Shown here piece after piece: positions 51,341 through 63,539 of a DNA stretch of 64,000 nucleotides. The position numbers and the translations under genes are program-made. The notes under the pieces are model-generated. The model ran no database searches. It was given only the letters and a program-made list of their open reading frames with translations, and had not been told where the DNA came from. Position 1 is the stretch's first letter; each line of letters opens with the position of its first letter. Where the stretch lies: contig JAEUJW010000090.1 in assembly GCA_016793465.1 (NCBI GenBank), positions 241,548 through 305,547 of the forward strand. The letters run 5' to 3'. The stretch comes from Myxococcales bacterium. GTDB lineage: Bacteria; Myxococcota; Polyangia; Nannocystales; Nannocystaceae.

Positions 51341-52705
51341 GTGCGAAGGAACGCCCCCCCTGCGATCGTGCTCGCGGCCCTCGCGGCCTGCGGCGACGCC
51401 AGCCTCCACGGTCCCCTGACCGACGTCGCCCTCGACACCGGCGGCGACGAGTCGAGCGGCCCCGCCGACAGCAGCGACGACGACGGCTCCGCCGGCAGCA
51501 GCGACGACGGCTCCACCGGGGCCTCGACCGGCGACGCTGCCGCGGACGCAGGCGAGACCGCCGCGACCACGGCCCCGCCCGCGGTCTGCGGCGACGGCGT
51601 GGTCGAGGGCGACGAGGCCTGCGACGGCCCCGCCCGCCCGTGCGAGGCCCTCGGCGCCGGCTACACCTGGGGCGACGCGCCCTGCGCGGCCGACTGCGCG
51701 TACGACCTCGCCGCCTGCCAGACCTGCGAGGCCCCGGCGCTGGTGCCGTGCGACGGCCAGAGCGACGCCGTGCTCCACGCGCTCGAGCTCGGCTGCCCCG
51801 ACCTCGCCGGCTGGACCGCCGGCAACGGCGTGCCGCTGCTCGCCCGCACCTTCGCCTCCGCGGATCAGGACGCCTACCGCGTGCTGCGCCGGTTCGGCAG
51901 CCACGACCTCGACGACGACACGCCCGCCTGGGCCCCCCGCGCCGGCGAGCGCATGCTGCTGCTCGGCACCGGCAAGTTCGGCCCGCTCGACATCGTCGAC
52001 GCCCTGCTCGAGGTCCCCGGCGCCGCCTCGCTCGGCGGCAGCAACGCCAACCCCGAGGCCCCCGGCGGCTTCGAGCTGCCCGCTCCGGTCAAGATCCGCA
52101 TGGCCAAGGGCAGCCGCTCGAACACCCCGTTCGTCGACTGCGACGGCGTCAACGACTGCTCGCACACGCTGAATTACCAGTGGCAGCCGGCGTCGATGGC
52201 CGCCGACATCGCCTACCTCGACGTCACGATCGCGGTGCCCCGCGGCACCCGCGGCTACGCCCTCGACGTCGCGCTGTTCACCGCCCACTTCCCCGAGTAC
52301 ACGCACACCACCCACAACGACATGGCGATCGTGTGGTCGCAGAGCGAGGCCTACGTCGGCAACATCGCCCACCTGGTCGACGGCGAGAAGGCCCGCCCGC
52401 TGTCGCTGCCGACCATGGACGAGGCCGGGCTCATGACCCACGACGGCGCCGACGACCCGGCCCTGCTCGGCACCGGCTACGACGACCTGCTCGGCGAGCA
52501 CGGGGCCGCGACCGACTGGCTGACCCTGCACGGCCCGGCGATCCCCGGCGAGCGCCTGACCCTCGCGCTCGCCGTGCTCGACCTCGACGACGAGAACCTC
52601 GACAGCGCGCTGCTGGTCGACAACTTCCGCTGGCGCTGCGAGGCCTGCACGCTCGGCGCCCCGGCCGAGCAGGCCGGCTGCGGCCTGCGCCCGGCTTCGC
52701 GCTGA
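51341..52705 (+). CDS. Stalked lipoprotein with one Cys-repeat module and an unrecognised C-terminal domain
   Basis: A 454-aa lipoprotein. The GTG at 51341 gives lipobox LAAC; an upstream TTG at 51326 overlaps the promoter and was rejected. An Asp/Ser/Gly/Thr stalk (about residues 25-75) leads to VCGDGVVEGDEACDG, one copy of the cysteine repeat seen in neighbouring genes. The remaining 330 residues include LLGTGKFGPLDIVDALLEVPG, FVDCDGVNDCSHTLNYQW and LALAVLDLDDENLDSALLVDNF, suggesting a beta-sandwich of the choice-of-anchor type, but the family is not certain. It follows the M28 gene by 76 bases and has its own promoter. Confidence 0.78.
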   Translation: MRRNAPPAIVLAALAACGDASLHGPLTDVALDTGGDESSGPADSSDDDGSAGSSDDGSTGASTGDAAADAGETAATTAPPAVCGDGVVEGDEACDGPARPCEALGAGYTWGDAPCAADCAYDLAACQTCEAPALVPCDGQSDAVLHALELGCPDLAGWTAGNGVPLLARTFASADQDAYRVLRRFGSHDLDDDTPAWAPRAGERMLLLGTGKFGPLDIVDALLEVPGAASLGGSNANPEAPGGFELPAPVKIRMAKGSRSNTPFVDCDGVNDCSHTLNYQWQPASMAADIAYLDVTIAVPRGTRGYALDVALFTAHFPEYTHTTHNDMAIVWSQSEAYVGNIAHLVDGEKARPLSLPTMDEAGLMTHDGADDPALLGTGYDDLLGEHGAATDWLTLHGPAIPGERLTLALAVLDLDDENLDSALLVDNFRWRCEACTLGAPAEQAGCGLRPASR

Positions 52706-52854
52706 AAGCCCGCGACCCGCGTCGGGCGAGCAGCCCGGTATCGCCGCCGTGGGCCCGCGCTGCGCCTTGAAACCGCGTTCCGGCAGTGTGCCTGCACACA
52801 CCCGCCGGGCCGGCTGCTCTGGTATACGAGCGTCCACCTCATAGGGGGAAATTC

Positions 52855-53819
52855 ATGGCACGTCGCAACAAGATCACGATCGTGGGCGCCGGCAACGTGG
52901 GGGCGACGACCGCCCACTGGGCCGCGCAGAAACACCTCGGGGACGTCGTCCTCGTCGACATCGTCCCCGGCTTCCCGCAGGGGAAGGCGCTCGACCTGGC
53001 CGAGTCGGCCCCGGTCATGGGCTTCGATCTGAAGATCGTCGGCAGCAACAGCTACGACGAGACCGCGGGCTCGGACGTCGTGGTCATCACCGCCGGCGTG
53101 CCGCGCAAGAAGGACCCGGTCACCGGCAAGTTCACCTCGCGCGACGACCTCGTCGAGATCAACCGCAAGATCGTCGGCGCCTGCACCAAGGAGATCGTCA
53201 GCCGCTCGCCCGACGCCGTGCTGATCTGCGTGTCGAACCCGCTCGACGCCATGTGCCACGTCATGTACGAGGAGTCGGGCTTCCCCCGCGAGCGCGTGAT
53301 CGGCATGGCCGGCGTGCTCGACACGGCCCGCTACAAGTACTTCATCAGCGAGGCGCTCGGCGTCAGCGTCGACGACATCCACGGCATGGTGCTCGGCGGC
53401 CACGGCGACACCATGGTCCCGCTGCCGACCCACACCTCGGTCGGCGGCATCCCCCTGACCGAGCTGCTCGCGCAGGACAAGATCGACGCCATCATCCAGC
53501 GCACCCGCGTCGGCGGCGGCGAGATCGTCGGCCTGCTCGGCTACTCCGGCTACTACGCCCCGGCCGCCTCGACCGTCGCCATGGTCGAGTCGATCGTCCG
53601 CGACCGCAAGCGCGTGCTGCCCTGCGCGGCCCTGCTGAGCGGCCAGTACGGCTACAAGGACCTGTTCCTCGGCGTGCCCTGCGTGATCGGCAAGGGCGGC
53701 GTCGAGAAGGTCATCGAGATGAAGCTCGGCGACAAGGAGAAGGAGATGCTCGAGGTCTCCGCCAAGGCCGTGCGCGAGGTCGTGGCCATCCTTCCGTACG
53801 GGAAGGAGAAGCCGGCGAC

Positions 53820-53823
<4 letters not shown>
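52855..53823 (+). CDS. mdh: Malate dehydrogenase (LDH-like type)
   Basis: A 322-aa NAD-dependent enzyme interconverting malate and oxaloacetate. The nucleotide motif is [12 protein letters not shown], and Asp in VVLVDIV sets NAD preference. The substrate loop GVPRKKDP carries Arg, and the catalytic His is in [10 protein letters not shown]. It leads a three-gene operon with sucC and sucD. The ATG has a clear ribosome binding site (AGGGGGAAATTC), unlike many neighbours, and TATACG about 20 bases earlier may be its -10. Lactate dehydrogenase is excluded by the malate-type Arg-Lys in the loop. Confidence 0.95.
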
Positions 53824-55900
<2,077 letters not shown>

Positions 55901-55908
55901 CTCGCCAT

Positions 55909-55983
55909 TTCCCGGCCCACTGGGCCGGGAATCAGCCGTGAATCCACGGCGCCCAGCGGCCATCCGGGACCCCGGATGGCCGC
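55909..55983 (+). terminator. Two hairpins after sucD
   Basis: First hairpin: TTCCCGGCCC, loop ACT, GGGCCGGGAA at 55909-55931. Second: 13-bp arms starting GCGGCCATCC at 55956-55968 and ending at 55983, with a 2-base loop (or a 4-base loop with a 12-bp stem). The second is followed by TTCGTCGTGTTCC. Together they should stop the mdh-sucCD transcript. Confidence 0.8.
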
Positions 55984-56144
55984 TTCGTCGTGTTCCACGT
56001 CACACTTTGAAATAACTGTAGTCCAGGCTGCACGAATAACACCGTCCGCCCGCCAAACCGGGCGCCGGCCGTTGTACAGGCACGTTCGACGAACAGCTCG
56101 GCGGCGCTGGACGTTGAATCTGCAATCTCCTACGTTTCCGGCGT

Positions 56145-57266
56145 ATGCGGAGACTGGGATTCATCCTCGTGCTCGGCGCCTGCACTCCGCCGCCCAGCGG
56201 TAGCGACTCCGGCAACGATACGACCACCGGCGACGAGAGCAGCAGCAGCGCGGCCGACGAGGGTGTGCACACCGTCACAGGCTGGGACACGTCGACCAAC
56301 GACGTCGACGCGACGTCGACCACCGGCGCGCCGGCGTCCACCAGCACCGGCGAGACCGCCGACCCCGAGACCACCGTCGACCCCGACACCGACTCGTCGG
56401 GCGGCGAGTCGTCCTCGAGCGGCGCCCTCGCCAGCTGCGGCGACGGCGTCGTCGACGACGGCGAGGACTGCGACGACGGCAACCAGGACAACACCGACAA
56501 CTGCACGGTCAAGTGCGCCGCCCCGCGCTGCGGCGACGGCCTGCTCAACCCCAGCTCGGAGGCCTGCGACGACGGCAACGACGCCGAGGACGACGCCTGC
56601 CTCAACGACTGCGTCGCCGCCGTCTGCGGCGACGGCAAGACCCACGCCGGCGTCGAGGAGTGCGACGACGCCAACGAGAACGACAAGGACGAGTGCCTGA
56701 CCGCCTGCAAGGCGGCCAAGTGCGGCGACGGCTTCCTCTGGGCCGGCCACGAGATCTGCGACGACGGCTTCAACGACAACGACTACAACGGCTGCAAGCC
56801 CGGCTGCCAGTCGCGCTCCGACGAGTACTGCGGCGACAACAAGGTCCAGAAGAACTACGGCGAGCACTGCGACGGCCAGACCGGCATGATCGGCATCGGC
56901 TGCGACGCCTGCCACTTCGACTTCGCCAGCGTGCCCCAACTCGCCTGCGCCGGCACCTGCACGTGGGACGCGTCCAGCGGCTGTGGCCAGGGCGACGCCG
57001 ACATCTACTGCAAGCTCCGCACCGGCAACGCCAGCGCCAAGGCCAAGGCCGGGTGGACCACCGCCCCGCCGACCGACGTCGGCGGCTTCGCCTGCGCCGA
57101 CCCCGACGTCTACATCGACCTCAACGGCGTCGACCCCCGCAAGTGGCTCGGCACCCTCCCCGAGTTCGGCGTGCTCGTCGACGTCGCCTGGCAGCAGACC
57201 AAGCTGAAGACCACCCACGGCAACTCCGCGGTGCTGACCCTGTCGTCGGTGCAGTGCGACGGCTGA
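56145..57266 (+). CDS. Lipoprotein with five CGDG-type cysteine repeats (DUF4215-like)
   Basis: A 373-aa lipoprotein with lipobox VLGAC (Cys13). A Thr/Ser/Asp-rich stalk to about residue 96 is followed by five repeats of CGDG...CDDGN type ([35 protein letters not shown], then VCGDG, KCGDG and YCGDN forms). These resemble the disulfide-rich repeats common on myxobacterial surface proteins. The C-terminal 120 residues (from [13 protein letters not shown]) contain more Cys and no known domain. TACGTT is 8 bases before the ATG, with TGGACG 17 bases before that. The function is unknown, probably a surface display or adhesion role. Confidence 0.85.
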   Translation: MRRLGFILVLGACTPPPSGSDSGNDTTTGDESSSSAADEGVHTVTGWDTSTNDVDATSTTGAPASTSTGETADPETTVDPDTDSSGGESSSSGALASCGDGVVDDGEDCDDGNQDNTDNCTVKCAAPRCGDGLLNPSSEACDDGNDAEDDACLNDCVAAVCGDGKTHAGVEECDDANENDKDECLTACKAAKCGDGFLWAGHEICDDGFNDNDYNGCKPGCQSRSDEYCGDNKVQKNYGEHCDGQTGMIGIGCDACHFDFASVPQLACAGTCTWDASSGCGQGDADIYCKLRTGNASAKAKAGWTTAPPTDVGGFACADPDVYIDLNGVDPRKWLGTLPEFGVLVDVAWQQTKLKTTHGNSAVLTLSSVQCDG

Positions 57267-57398
57267 CGTCCGCGTGAACACGCCCTGACCCGCGGCGCGG
57301 CGCGGGCGACGGCGCCCGTCACGTCACGCGCCCGTCACTTCGGCCGGGCGGGCGCCGACCCACACCACGCGCGGGGATCTGATAGCCTCCGCCCGAGC

Positions 57399-58261
57399 AT
57401 GTGGCCCCGCTTCGAACAGGTCACCAGCCGTGACGTCCTCGACCGCCTCGGCCGTCTGGACCTGCCGTTCAACCAGTACGGCATGGACCCGTACGGCGTC
57501 TCGCGGCACCACCTCGGCCTCTTTTTGTCGCTGCTCGAGGTGTTCTACAAGCGCTACTTCCGGGTCCGCCCCTACGGCCTCGAGCACGTCCCGAAGCACG
57601 GCCCCGGCATGCTGGTCGGCAACCACAGCGGCGGCGTGCCGGCCGACGGCGGCATGGTCATCGCCTCGCTGTTCTTCTCGCTCGACCCGCCGCGCCACGT
57701 CCACGGCATGGTCGAGAAGTTCGCGCAGGAGTGGCCGTTCGTCAGCCAGTGGTTTAGCCGCGTCGGTCAGCTGCCCGGGCTGCCCGAGCACGCGATCCGC
57801 CTGCTGCACGACGGCCGCCTGCTGATGGTCTTCCCCGAGGGCGCGCGCGGGCTCGGCAAGCTCTACAAGGACCGCTACCACCTCAGCCACTTCGGCACCG
57901 GCTTCATGCGCATCGCCCTGCAGACCGGCTCGCCGATCGTCCCGTTCGCCTTCATCGGCGGCGAGGAGGCCATGCCGACGCTGTTCCACGCGCGGCGCCT
58001 GGCCAAGCTGGTCGGCGCGCCGTACTGGCCGGTGCCACCCTACCTGGTGCCGATCCCGCTGCCGCTCGGCTGCGAGATCCACTACGGCAAGCCCATGGTG
58101 TTCGAGGGCAACGGCAGCGAGAGCGACGACGTCGTCGAGGGCTACGTCGAGCAGGTCAAGAGCGTCATCAACCTGCTCGTCACCCGCGGCCGCGCGGTCC
58201 ACGAGCAGCGGCGGGCCGGCACCGACCCGAGCGCAGGCCCCGACCGGGGCTCCGAGGGACC

Positions 58262-58265
<4 letters not shown>
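57399..58265 (+). CDS. PlsC-like phospholipid/glycerolipid acyltransferase
   Basis: A 288-aa acyltransferase, probably peripheral on the inner membrane. The acyltransferase block is [13 protein letters not shown] with His76 and Asp83, so the His-Asp spacing is six residues rather than the usual four. [18 protein letters not shown] (about 146-163) supplies the second motif, and [14 protein letters not shown] the fourth. The acceptor could be glycerol 3-phosphate, lysophosphatidate or a sugar. It overlaps the next gene by ATGA, so acyl transfer and sugar-nucleotide chemistry may be linked. TAGCCT lies 10 bases before the ATG; no ribosome binding site. Confidence 0.85.
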
Positions 58266-59173
<908 letters not shown>

Positions 59174-59177
59174 CGCC

Positions 59178-60896
59178 TCAGCGGACCCACAGCAGCTGGG
59201 TCATCGGCGCCACGTACTTGTCGTTGTTCATGAGCGTGACCGTCGTGTAGGTGCCCCAGCCCTGCCCGGCGTGGTTGCCGGTCCCGCCGTGGTTGCCGTT
59301 GACACGCATGCCGAAGCGCGCCCCGCCGTTCCAGTCGCACTGGCCGCCGTCCGGCAGGAAGCCGACCCCGTTGCTCGCCTTGAGGTTGACGCCGAAGTTG
59401 ACGTACTTCGCCGACGGGTTGCACCCCGCGAGGTGCTGGTCGTAGACCGCGTGCATGCCGTTGAAGTACGGCAGCACCATCATCGTGTTGACGACCGCCG
59501 CCGGCCCCGTGAACAGCGCCTGCGCGCTGGCCACCGCCGCCGGCAGCGCGTGGATGTACGACGACGAGCCGTCGACGTAGGCCGTGCGCAGCTCGCCGAA
59601 CCCGACCGAGGTGAACGCGCGGTACTTCGACTTCTTGCCGCTGGTCACGAAGTCGTAGTCGTCGGGGTTGTCGAAGTTGCCGTTGGTCCACAGCGCGTCG
59701 TCGTAGTGGTAGTTGCTGTTGATCGACTTCATGATCAGCGTCCACCCGCCGCCGTCGTGGCTCATGTCGCACATGGCCTGCAGCGGCGGGTTCGGCCCGT
59801 CCTCGTCGGGGTCGAGCGCGTACATGCCGTCGCCGAGGCCCGGGTCGGCCGCGTGCAGGGCCTTGCAGCTCTTGTTGCTGGCGCACGTGCCCTGCGCGCA
59901 CTGCTGCGAGCCGCAGTCGTCGTCGCCGCCGCAGGCTTCGCCGACCCCGCAGTCGCCGCAGGTCGGCCCGCCGCAGTCGACGTCGGTCTCCGCGCCGTTC
60001 TTGGCCCCGTCGCTGCAGGTCGGCAGCACACACGCGTTCGAACACTCGTCGGCGTCGACGTCGTCGCCGTCGTCGCAGTCCTCGACCCCGGCCTGCACGA
60101 TCCCGTCGCCGCAGGCCGCCGCCTCGCAGCTCGCCAGGCACTCGTCGGTGTCGTCGGCGTCGCCGTCGTCGCAGGCCTCGACCCCGTCCTGCACGATCCC
60201 GTCGCCGCACGCCGCCGCCTGGCAGGCGCTCGTGCACGCGTCGCCGTCGACCTGGTTGGCGTCGTCGCAGGCCTCGACCCCGTCCTGCACCACCCCGTCG
60301 CCGCAGGCCGCCGCCTGGCACGCGTTGGTGCACGCGTCCTCGTTGATCCCGTTGCCGTCGTCGCAGCCCTCGCCCGGCCCGACGACGCCGTCGCCGCAGC
60401 CCGCCGCCTGGCACGCGTTGGTGCACTCGTCGGCGTCGTCCTGGTCGCCGTCGTCGCAGCCCTCGCCCGGCCCGACGATGCCGTCGCCGCAGGCCGCCGC
60501 CTGGCACGCGCTCGTGCACGTGTCCTCGTCGATCTGGTTGCCGTCGTCGCAGGCCTCGCCCTCGTCGACCGCTCCGTCGCCGCAGAACGGCGCCGGTCCG
60601 CTCGAGGTGTCGCTCGTCTCCGGCTCGCTCGTGCTCGACGTGCCCGGCTCCGTGGTCGGCACCTCGGTCGTGCTCGACGTGTCCGACGTGCTCGTCGTCT
60701 CGACGTCGCTGGCGCTACCGATCATCGTCGTCGCGTCGCCCGTGGGCGCCGTCGTCGTCGCCGCCGTCGTCGTCGCCGCCGTGGTGTCGCTGCTCGACGA
60801 CCCGGCCTCGCCGCCGGACGTCCCGCCGTCGCTGTTGCACCCGCTGCCCATGCAAACCAGGGCAATCCCCACCGCTCCACCTACGCGCATCATCAT
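59178..60896 (-). CDS. Lipoprotein with six cysteine repeats and a fibrinogen-like domain
   Basis: A 572-aa lipoprotein (lipobox MGSGC, Cys20). A Thr/Ser stalk (about 25-92) leads to six repeats, each with a CGDG motif and ending CDDGN/D/AN, from [17 protein letters not shown] to [18 protein letters not shown], about 31 residues each and nearly identical in DNA. A Cys-rich spacer follows, and residues from about 340 match a fibrinogen-like domain: [20 protein letters not shown], then [19 protein letters not shown]. Such domains usually bind acetylated sugars. The ATG at 60896 was chosen for GAGGTC nine bases upstream. It converges on the epimerase gene with 4 bases between stops. Confidence 0.87.
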   Translation of the reverse strand: MMMRVGGAVGIALVCMGSGCNSDGGTSGGEAGSSSSDTTAATTTAATTTAPTGDATTMIGSASDVETTSTSDTSSTTEVPTTEPGTSSTSEPETSDTSSGPAPFCGDGAVDEGEACDDGNQIDEDTCTSACQAAACGDGIVGPGEGCDDGDQDDADECTNACQAAGCGDGVVGPGEGCDDGNGINEDACTNACQAAACGDGVVQDGVEACDDANQVDGDACTSACQAAACGDGIVQDGVEACDDGDADDTDECLASCEAAACGDGIVQAGVEDCDDGDDVDADECSNACVLPTCSDGAKNGAETDVDCGGPTCGDCGVGEACGGDDDCGSQQCAQGTCASNKSCKALHAADPGLGDGMYALDPDEDGPNPPLQAMCDMSHDGGGWTLIMKSINSNYHYDDALWTNGNFDNPDDYDFVTSGKKSKYRAFTSVGFGELRTAYVDGSSSYIHALPAAVASAQALFTGPAAVVNTMMVLPYFNGMHAVYDQHLAGCNPSAKYVNFGVNLKASNGVGFLPDGGQCDWNGGARFGMRVNGNHGGTGNHAGQGWGTYTTVTLMNNDKYVAPMTQLLWVR

Positions 60897-61107
60897 ATCA
60901 ACCGACCTCGACTGGCATTGTCCCATCGCCCCGCGGCCGTGTCACAAGCGGCCCGCGCTTTGCCACAGCCGCCGGCAGAGCGCCGCATCGACGGGTCTCA
61001 CGCGGCCTCGCCGTGGCTCGACGTCAGCGACTGCGGCGCTCGACGCAGCCTCGCGTGGCTCGACGTCGGCGAGCCCATGCCGACCTCCGCATCTCGCGGC
61101 CCGCGCC

Positions 61108-61623
61108 TCACGCCCCGGCCCGCGCGCGCAGCAGGTGGGCGAGCACGCCGAGCCCGAGGTTGGTCGTGTTGCAGGCGATCATCACCACCCCGACCCACCA
61201 GAACCGCCGACGCACCGCCGGCAGCTCGTCGGGCCCCGCGAACACACGCCGCGGCCACAGCGCCCACGACACGTGCACGAACAGCGCGAGCGACACGCCC
61301 AGCAGCACGAGCTTGGCGACCACCAGCGCGCGCCACGCCGGCCCGCCCGCGGCCCACCCGAGCCGCCCGAGCAGCAGCGCCCCGCTGGCCACGATCGCGG
61401 CGATCCCGGCGACGACCTTCCAGCGCGCCCCGTGGACCACCGTGAAGATGAAGTCCTCGAACTCGCCGCTCGCGACCTCGCGGCCGTCCGGGCCCGCGCG
61501 GGCGAAGAATTTCTCCGCCCGCGGGTGCAGCACGAACACGCTGAACACCATCGCCCCGATCCACACCCCGCCGCCGAGCACGTGGACCAGGGCGATCGCC
61601 GCCGCCGCCAGGAACTCGCCCAT
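61108..61623 (-). CDS. Four-helix CopD-like membrane protein
   Basis: A 171-aa inner-membrane protein with four predicted helices: ALVHVLGGGVWIGAMVFSVFV, VVAGIAAIVASGALLLG, LVVAKLVLLGVSLALFVHV and WWVGVVMIACNTTNLGLGVL. The His in the first helix (ALVHVLGGGVWIG) and the one in VVHGARW fit the CopD/copper-resistance D superfamily, whose members may bind copper or heme. The link to the copper-related mbn genes 54 kb away is not established. It is divergent from the GMC oxidoreductase with 113 bases between. Confidence 0.68.
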   Translation of the reverse strand: MGEFLAAAAIALVHVLGGGVWIGAMVFSVFVLHPRAEKFFARAGPDGREVASGEFEDFIFTVVHGARWKVVAGIAAIVASGALLLGRLGWAAGGPAWRALVVAKLVLLGVSLALFVHVSWALWPRRVFAGPDELPAVRRRFWWVGVVMIACNTTNLGLGVLAHLLRARAGA

Positions 61624-61736
61624 GCCCGCGAGTCTACCCCGCCCCGCCCCGCCCCGGGCCGTGCGGCGGCGACACCGTGTTCCCGCACGTCCGCCGGCTT
61701 CACCGCCGGGGCGGGCCTGGTACAGTCCGCCCCGAC

Positions 61737-63344
61737 ATGACCGACGGCCTCGACTTCGACTACGTGATCATCGGCGGCGGCTCCTCGGGCTGCGTCATCG
61801 CCGGTGAATTGTCGGCCGACCCCGGCGTGCGCGTGCTGCTGCTCGAGCTCGGAGACCGCGCCGAGGACCACCCCGAGACCCTGCGCGCCGACGGCTACAA
61901 GGACGCGTTCGTCAACGACCGCCTGGTCTACGAGCGCTTCTCGACCCCGCAGCCCGGCTGCCTGCGCCGCCCGCTGTTCATGGGCTCCGGCCGCGGCCTC
62001 GGCGGCAGCGGGTCGATCAACGCCATGGTGTACCTGCGCGGCAGCGCGGCCGACTTCCGCGGGTGGGACACCGAGGGCTGGGGCTGGGCAGACGTCGAGC
62101 CGCACTTCCGCGCGGTCGAGCAGCGCCTCGACGTCCACCGCCGCGAGCCCACCGACTTCACCGAGGCCGCGATCGAGGCCGCCGCCGCGGCCGGCTTCCG
62201 CCGCCAGGCCGACCTCAACGACGGCGACTTCCTCGGCGGCCTCGGCTACGAGTGGATGAACTACAGCGGCGACCGCCGCCGCAACTCGTACGTCGCGTTC
62301 GTCCAGCCCCACCTCGATCGCCCCAACCTCACCGTGCTCACCGGCGCGGCCGTGCAGCGCGTCCTGTTCGACGAGCGCCGCCGCGCCACCGGCGTGGCCT
62401 TCGAACACCACGGCGCCGGCCGCAGCGCCCGCGCCCGCCGCGAGGTCATCCTCTGCGCCGGCGCGCTCGAGTCGCCCAAGCTGCTCATGCTGTCCGGCGT
62501 CGGCCCGCGCGCCGAGCTGACCCGCCACGGCATCGCCCCCGTGTTCGACCTGCCCGGCGTCGGCGAGAATTTTCAGGACCACCCCAACGTCACGCTGTTC
62601 CACCTCGCCGACCACGACATCGACTGCCACTACCCCCAGGTCTACGGCTTCCACCGCGCCAACCCCCGCAGCGACCTGCCGCCCGACCAGGCCGACACCT
62701 GCTACGTCCTCTACCCCGCGCGCTCGAGCTTCCGCGAGATGGCGATGCGCATGCTGCCCGCGCTCACCGTCCCGCCCGCGCTCTACCACCGCACGCCGCT
62801 GCCGGCGCTGGTCCGCCGCGGCGTGATGCTGGCCTTCCGCCCCGAGCTGGTCCGCAGCTACGTGCGCCGCATCTTCGGCCTCGTCATCATCCTCGGCAAG
62901 CCCAGGAGCCGCGGCCGCGTCGGCCTGCAGTCGCCCCGCGCGTGCGACGACGCCCGCATCGACCCCGCGTACTTCTCCCACCCCGAGGACATGGACACCA
63001 TGATCGCCGGGGTCGAGCTGGCCCGGTCGATCGCCGACGCCGCCCCGCTGCAGGCCCTCGGCGCCCGCGAGCTGCTGCCCGGGCGCTGGGCCGCGTCGCG
63101 CGCGGCCCTCGCCACGTTCATCCGCGGCATGGCCATGACGACCTACCACTACGCCGGCACCTGCTCGATGGGCCAGGGCGCGGGCAGCGTCGTCGACCCG
63201 CGCCTGCGCGTCCGCGGCATCACCGGCCTGCGCGTCGCCGACGCCTCGATCATGCCGGTGGTCCCGGTGTCCGCCCTCAACGCTCCGAGCATGATGATCG
63301 GCCACCGGGCCGCGCAGTTCCTCCGCGAGGACTCGAGCTCCTGA
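61737..63344 (+). CDS. GMC family FAD-dependent oxidoreductase (choline dehydrogenase-like)
   Basis: A 535-aa flavoenzyme oxidising an alcohol. FAD binding is shown by YVIIGGGSSGCVIAGELS near the N-terminus and GRGLGGSGSINAMVYLRG. The catalytic His is His471 in TTYHYAGTCSMG, and the second position is Asn in VSALNAPSMM rather than the common His. GALESPKLLMLSGVG is the second family signature. Choline, sugar or long-chain alcohols are possible substrates; the sequence does not decide. It begins 10 bases after TACAGT, without a ribosome binding site. Confidence 0.92.
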   Translation: MTDGLDFDYVIIGGGSSGCVIAGELSADPGVRVLLLELGDRAEDHPETLRADGYKDAFVNDRLVYERFSTPQPGCLRRPLFMGSGRGLGGSGSINAMVYLRGSAADFRGWDTEGWGWADVEPHFRAVEQRLDVHRREPTDFTEAAIEAAAAAGFRRQADLNDGDFLGGLGYEWMNYSGDRRRNSYVAFVQPHLDRPNLTVLTGAAVQRVLFDERRRATGVAFEHHGAGRSARARREVILCAGALESPKLLMLSGVGPRAELTRHGIAPVFDLPGVGENFQDHPNVTLFHLADHDIDCHYPQVYGFHRANPRSDLPPDQADTCYVLYPARSSFREMAMRMLPALTVPPALYHRTPLPALVRRGVMLAFRPELVRSYVRRIFGLVIILGKPRSRGRVGLQSPRACDDARIDPAYFSHPEDMDTMIAGVELARSIADAAPLQALGARELLPGRWAASRAALATFIRGMAMTTYHYAGTCSMGQGAGSVVDPRLRVRGITGLRVADASIMPVVPVSALNAPSMMIGHRAAQFLREDSSS

Positions 63345-63477
63345 CGCAGGTCGACACGCGACGGAGCGGGGCGACATCGTCGGCGCATCGTTCGTCCCCT
63401 GTTCGACGACCTGACCCGAAGCACAGCTCGTCCGCAGGTCCCGTCCCGCGCTCGCTCGGCGCCGGCTCGGCGGCGAC

Positions 63478-63524
63478 GAAGAAACGCCACGCGGGCCGCG
63501 TCCTGCTCCGGACGGACCCGCGTG
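63478..63524 (-). terminator. Hairpin terminator of the right-edge gene
   Basis: On the minus strand a GC stem, CACGCGGG pairing with CCCGCGTG (63524-63517 and 63495-63488), has further pairing inside it and is followed by GCGTTTCTTC. It lies directly after the stop of the heptad-repeat gene and is a plausible intrinsic terminator. Confidence 0.6.
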
Positions 63525-63539
63525 CGTCGGCGACGCGGC

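Noticed and set aside
60080..60600. Regular repeats considered as a CRISPR array
   Set aside because: The repeats are about 93 bases, in frame, and encode cysteine modules of a lipoprotein. There are no unique spacers between short identical repeats.
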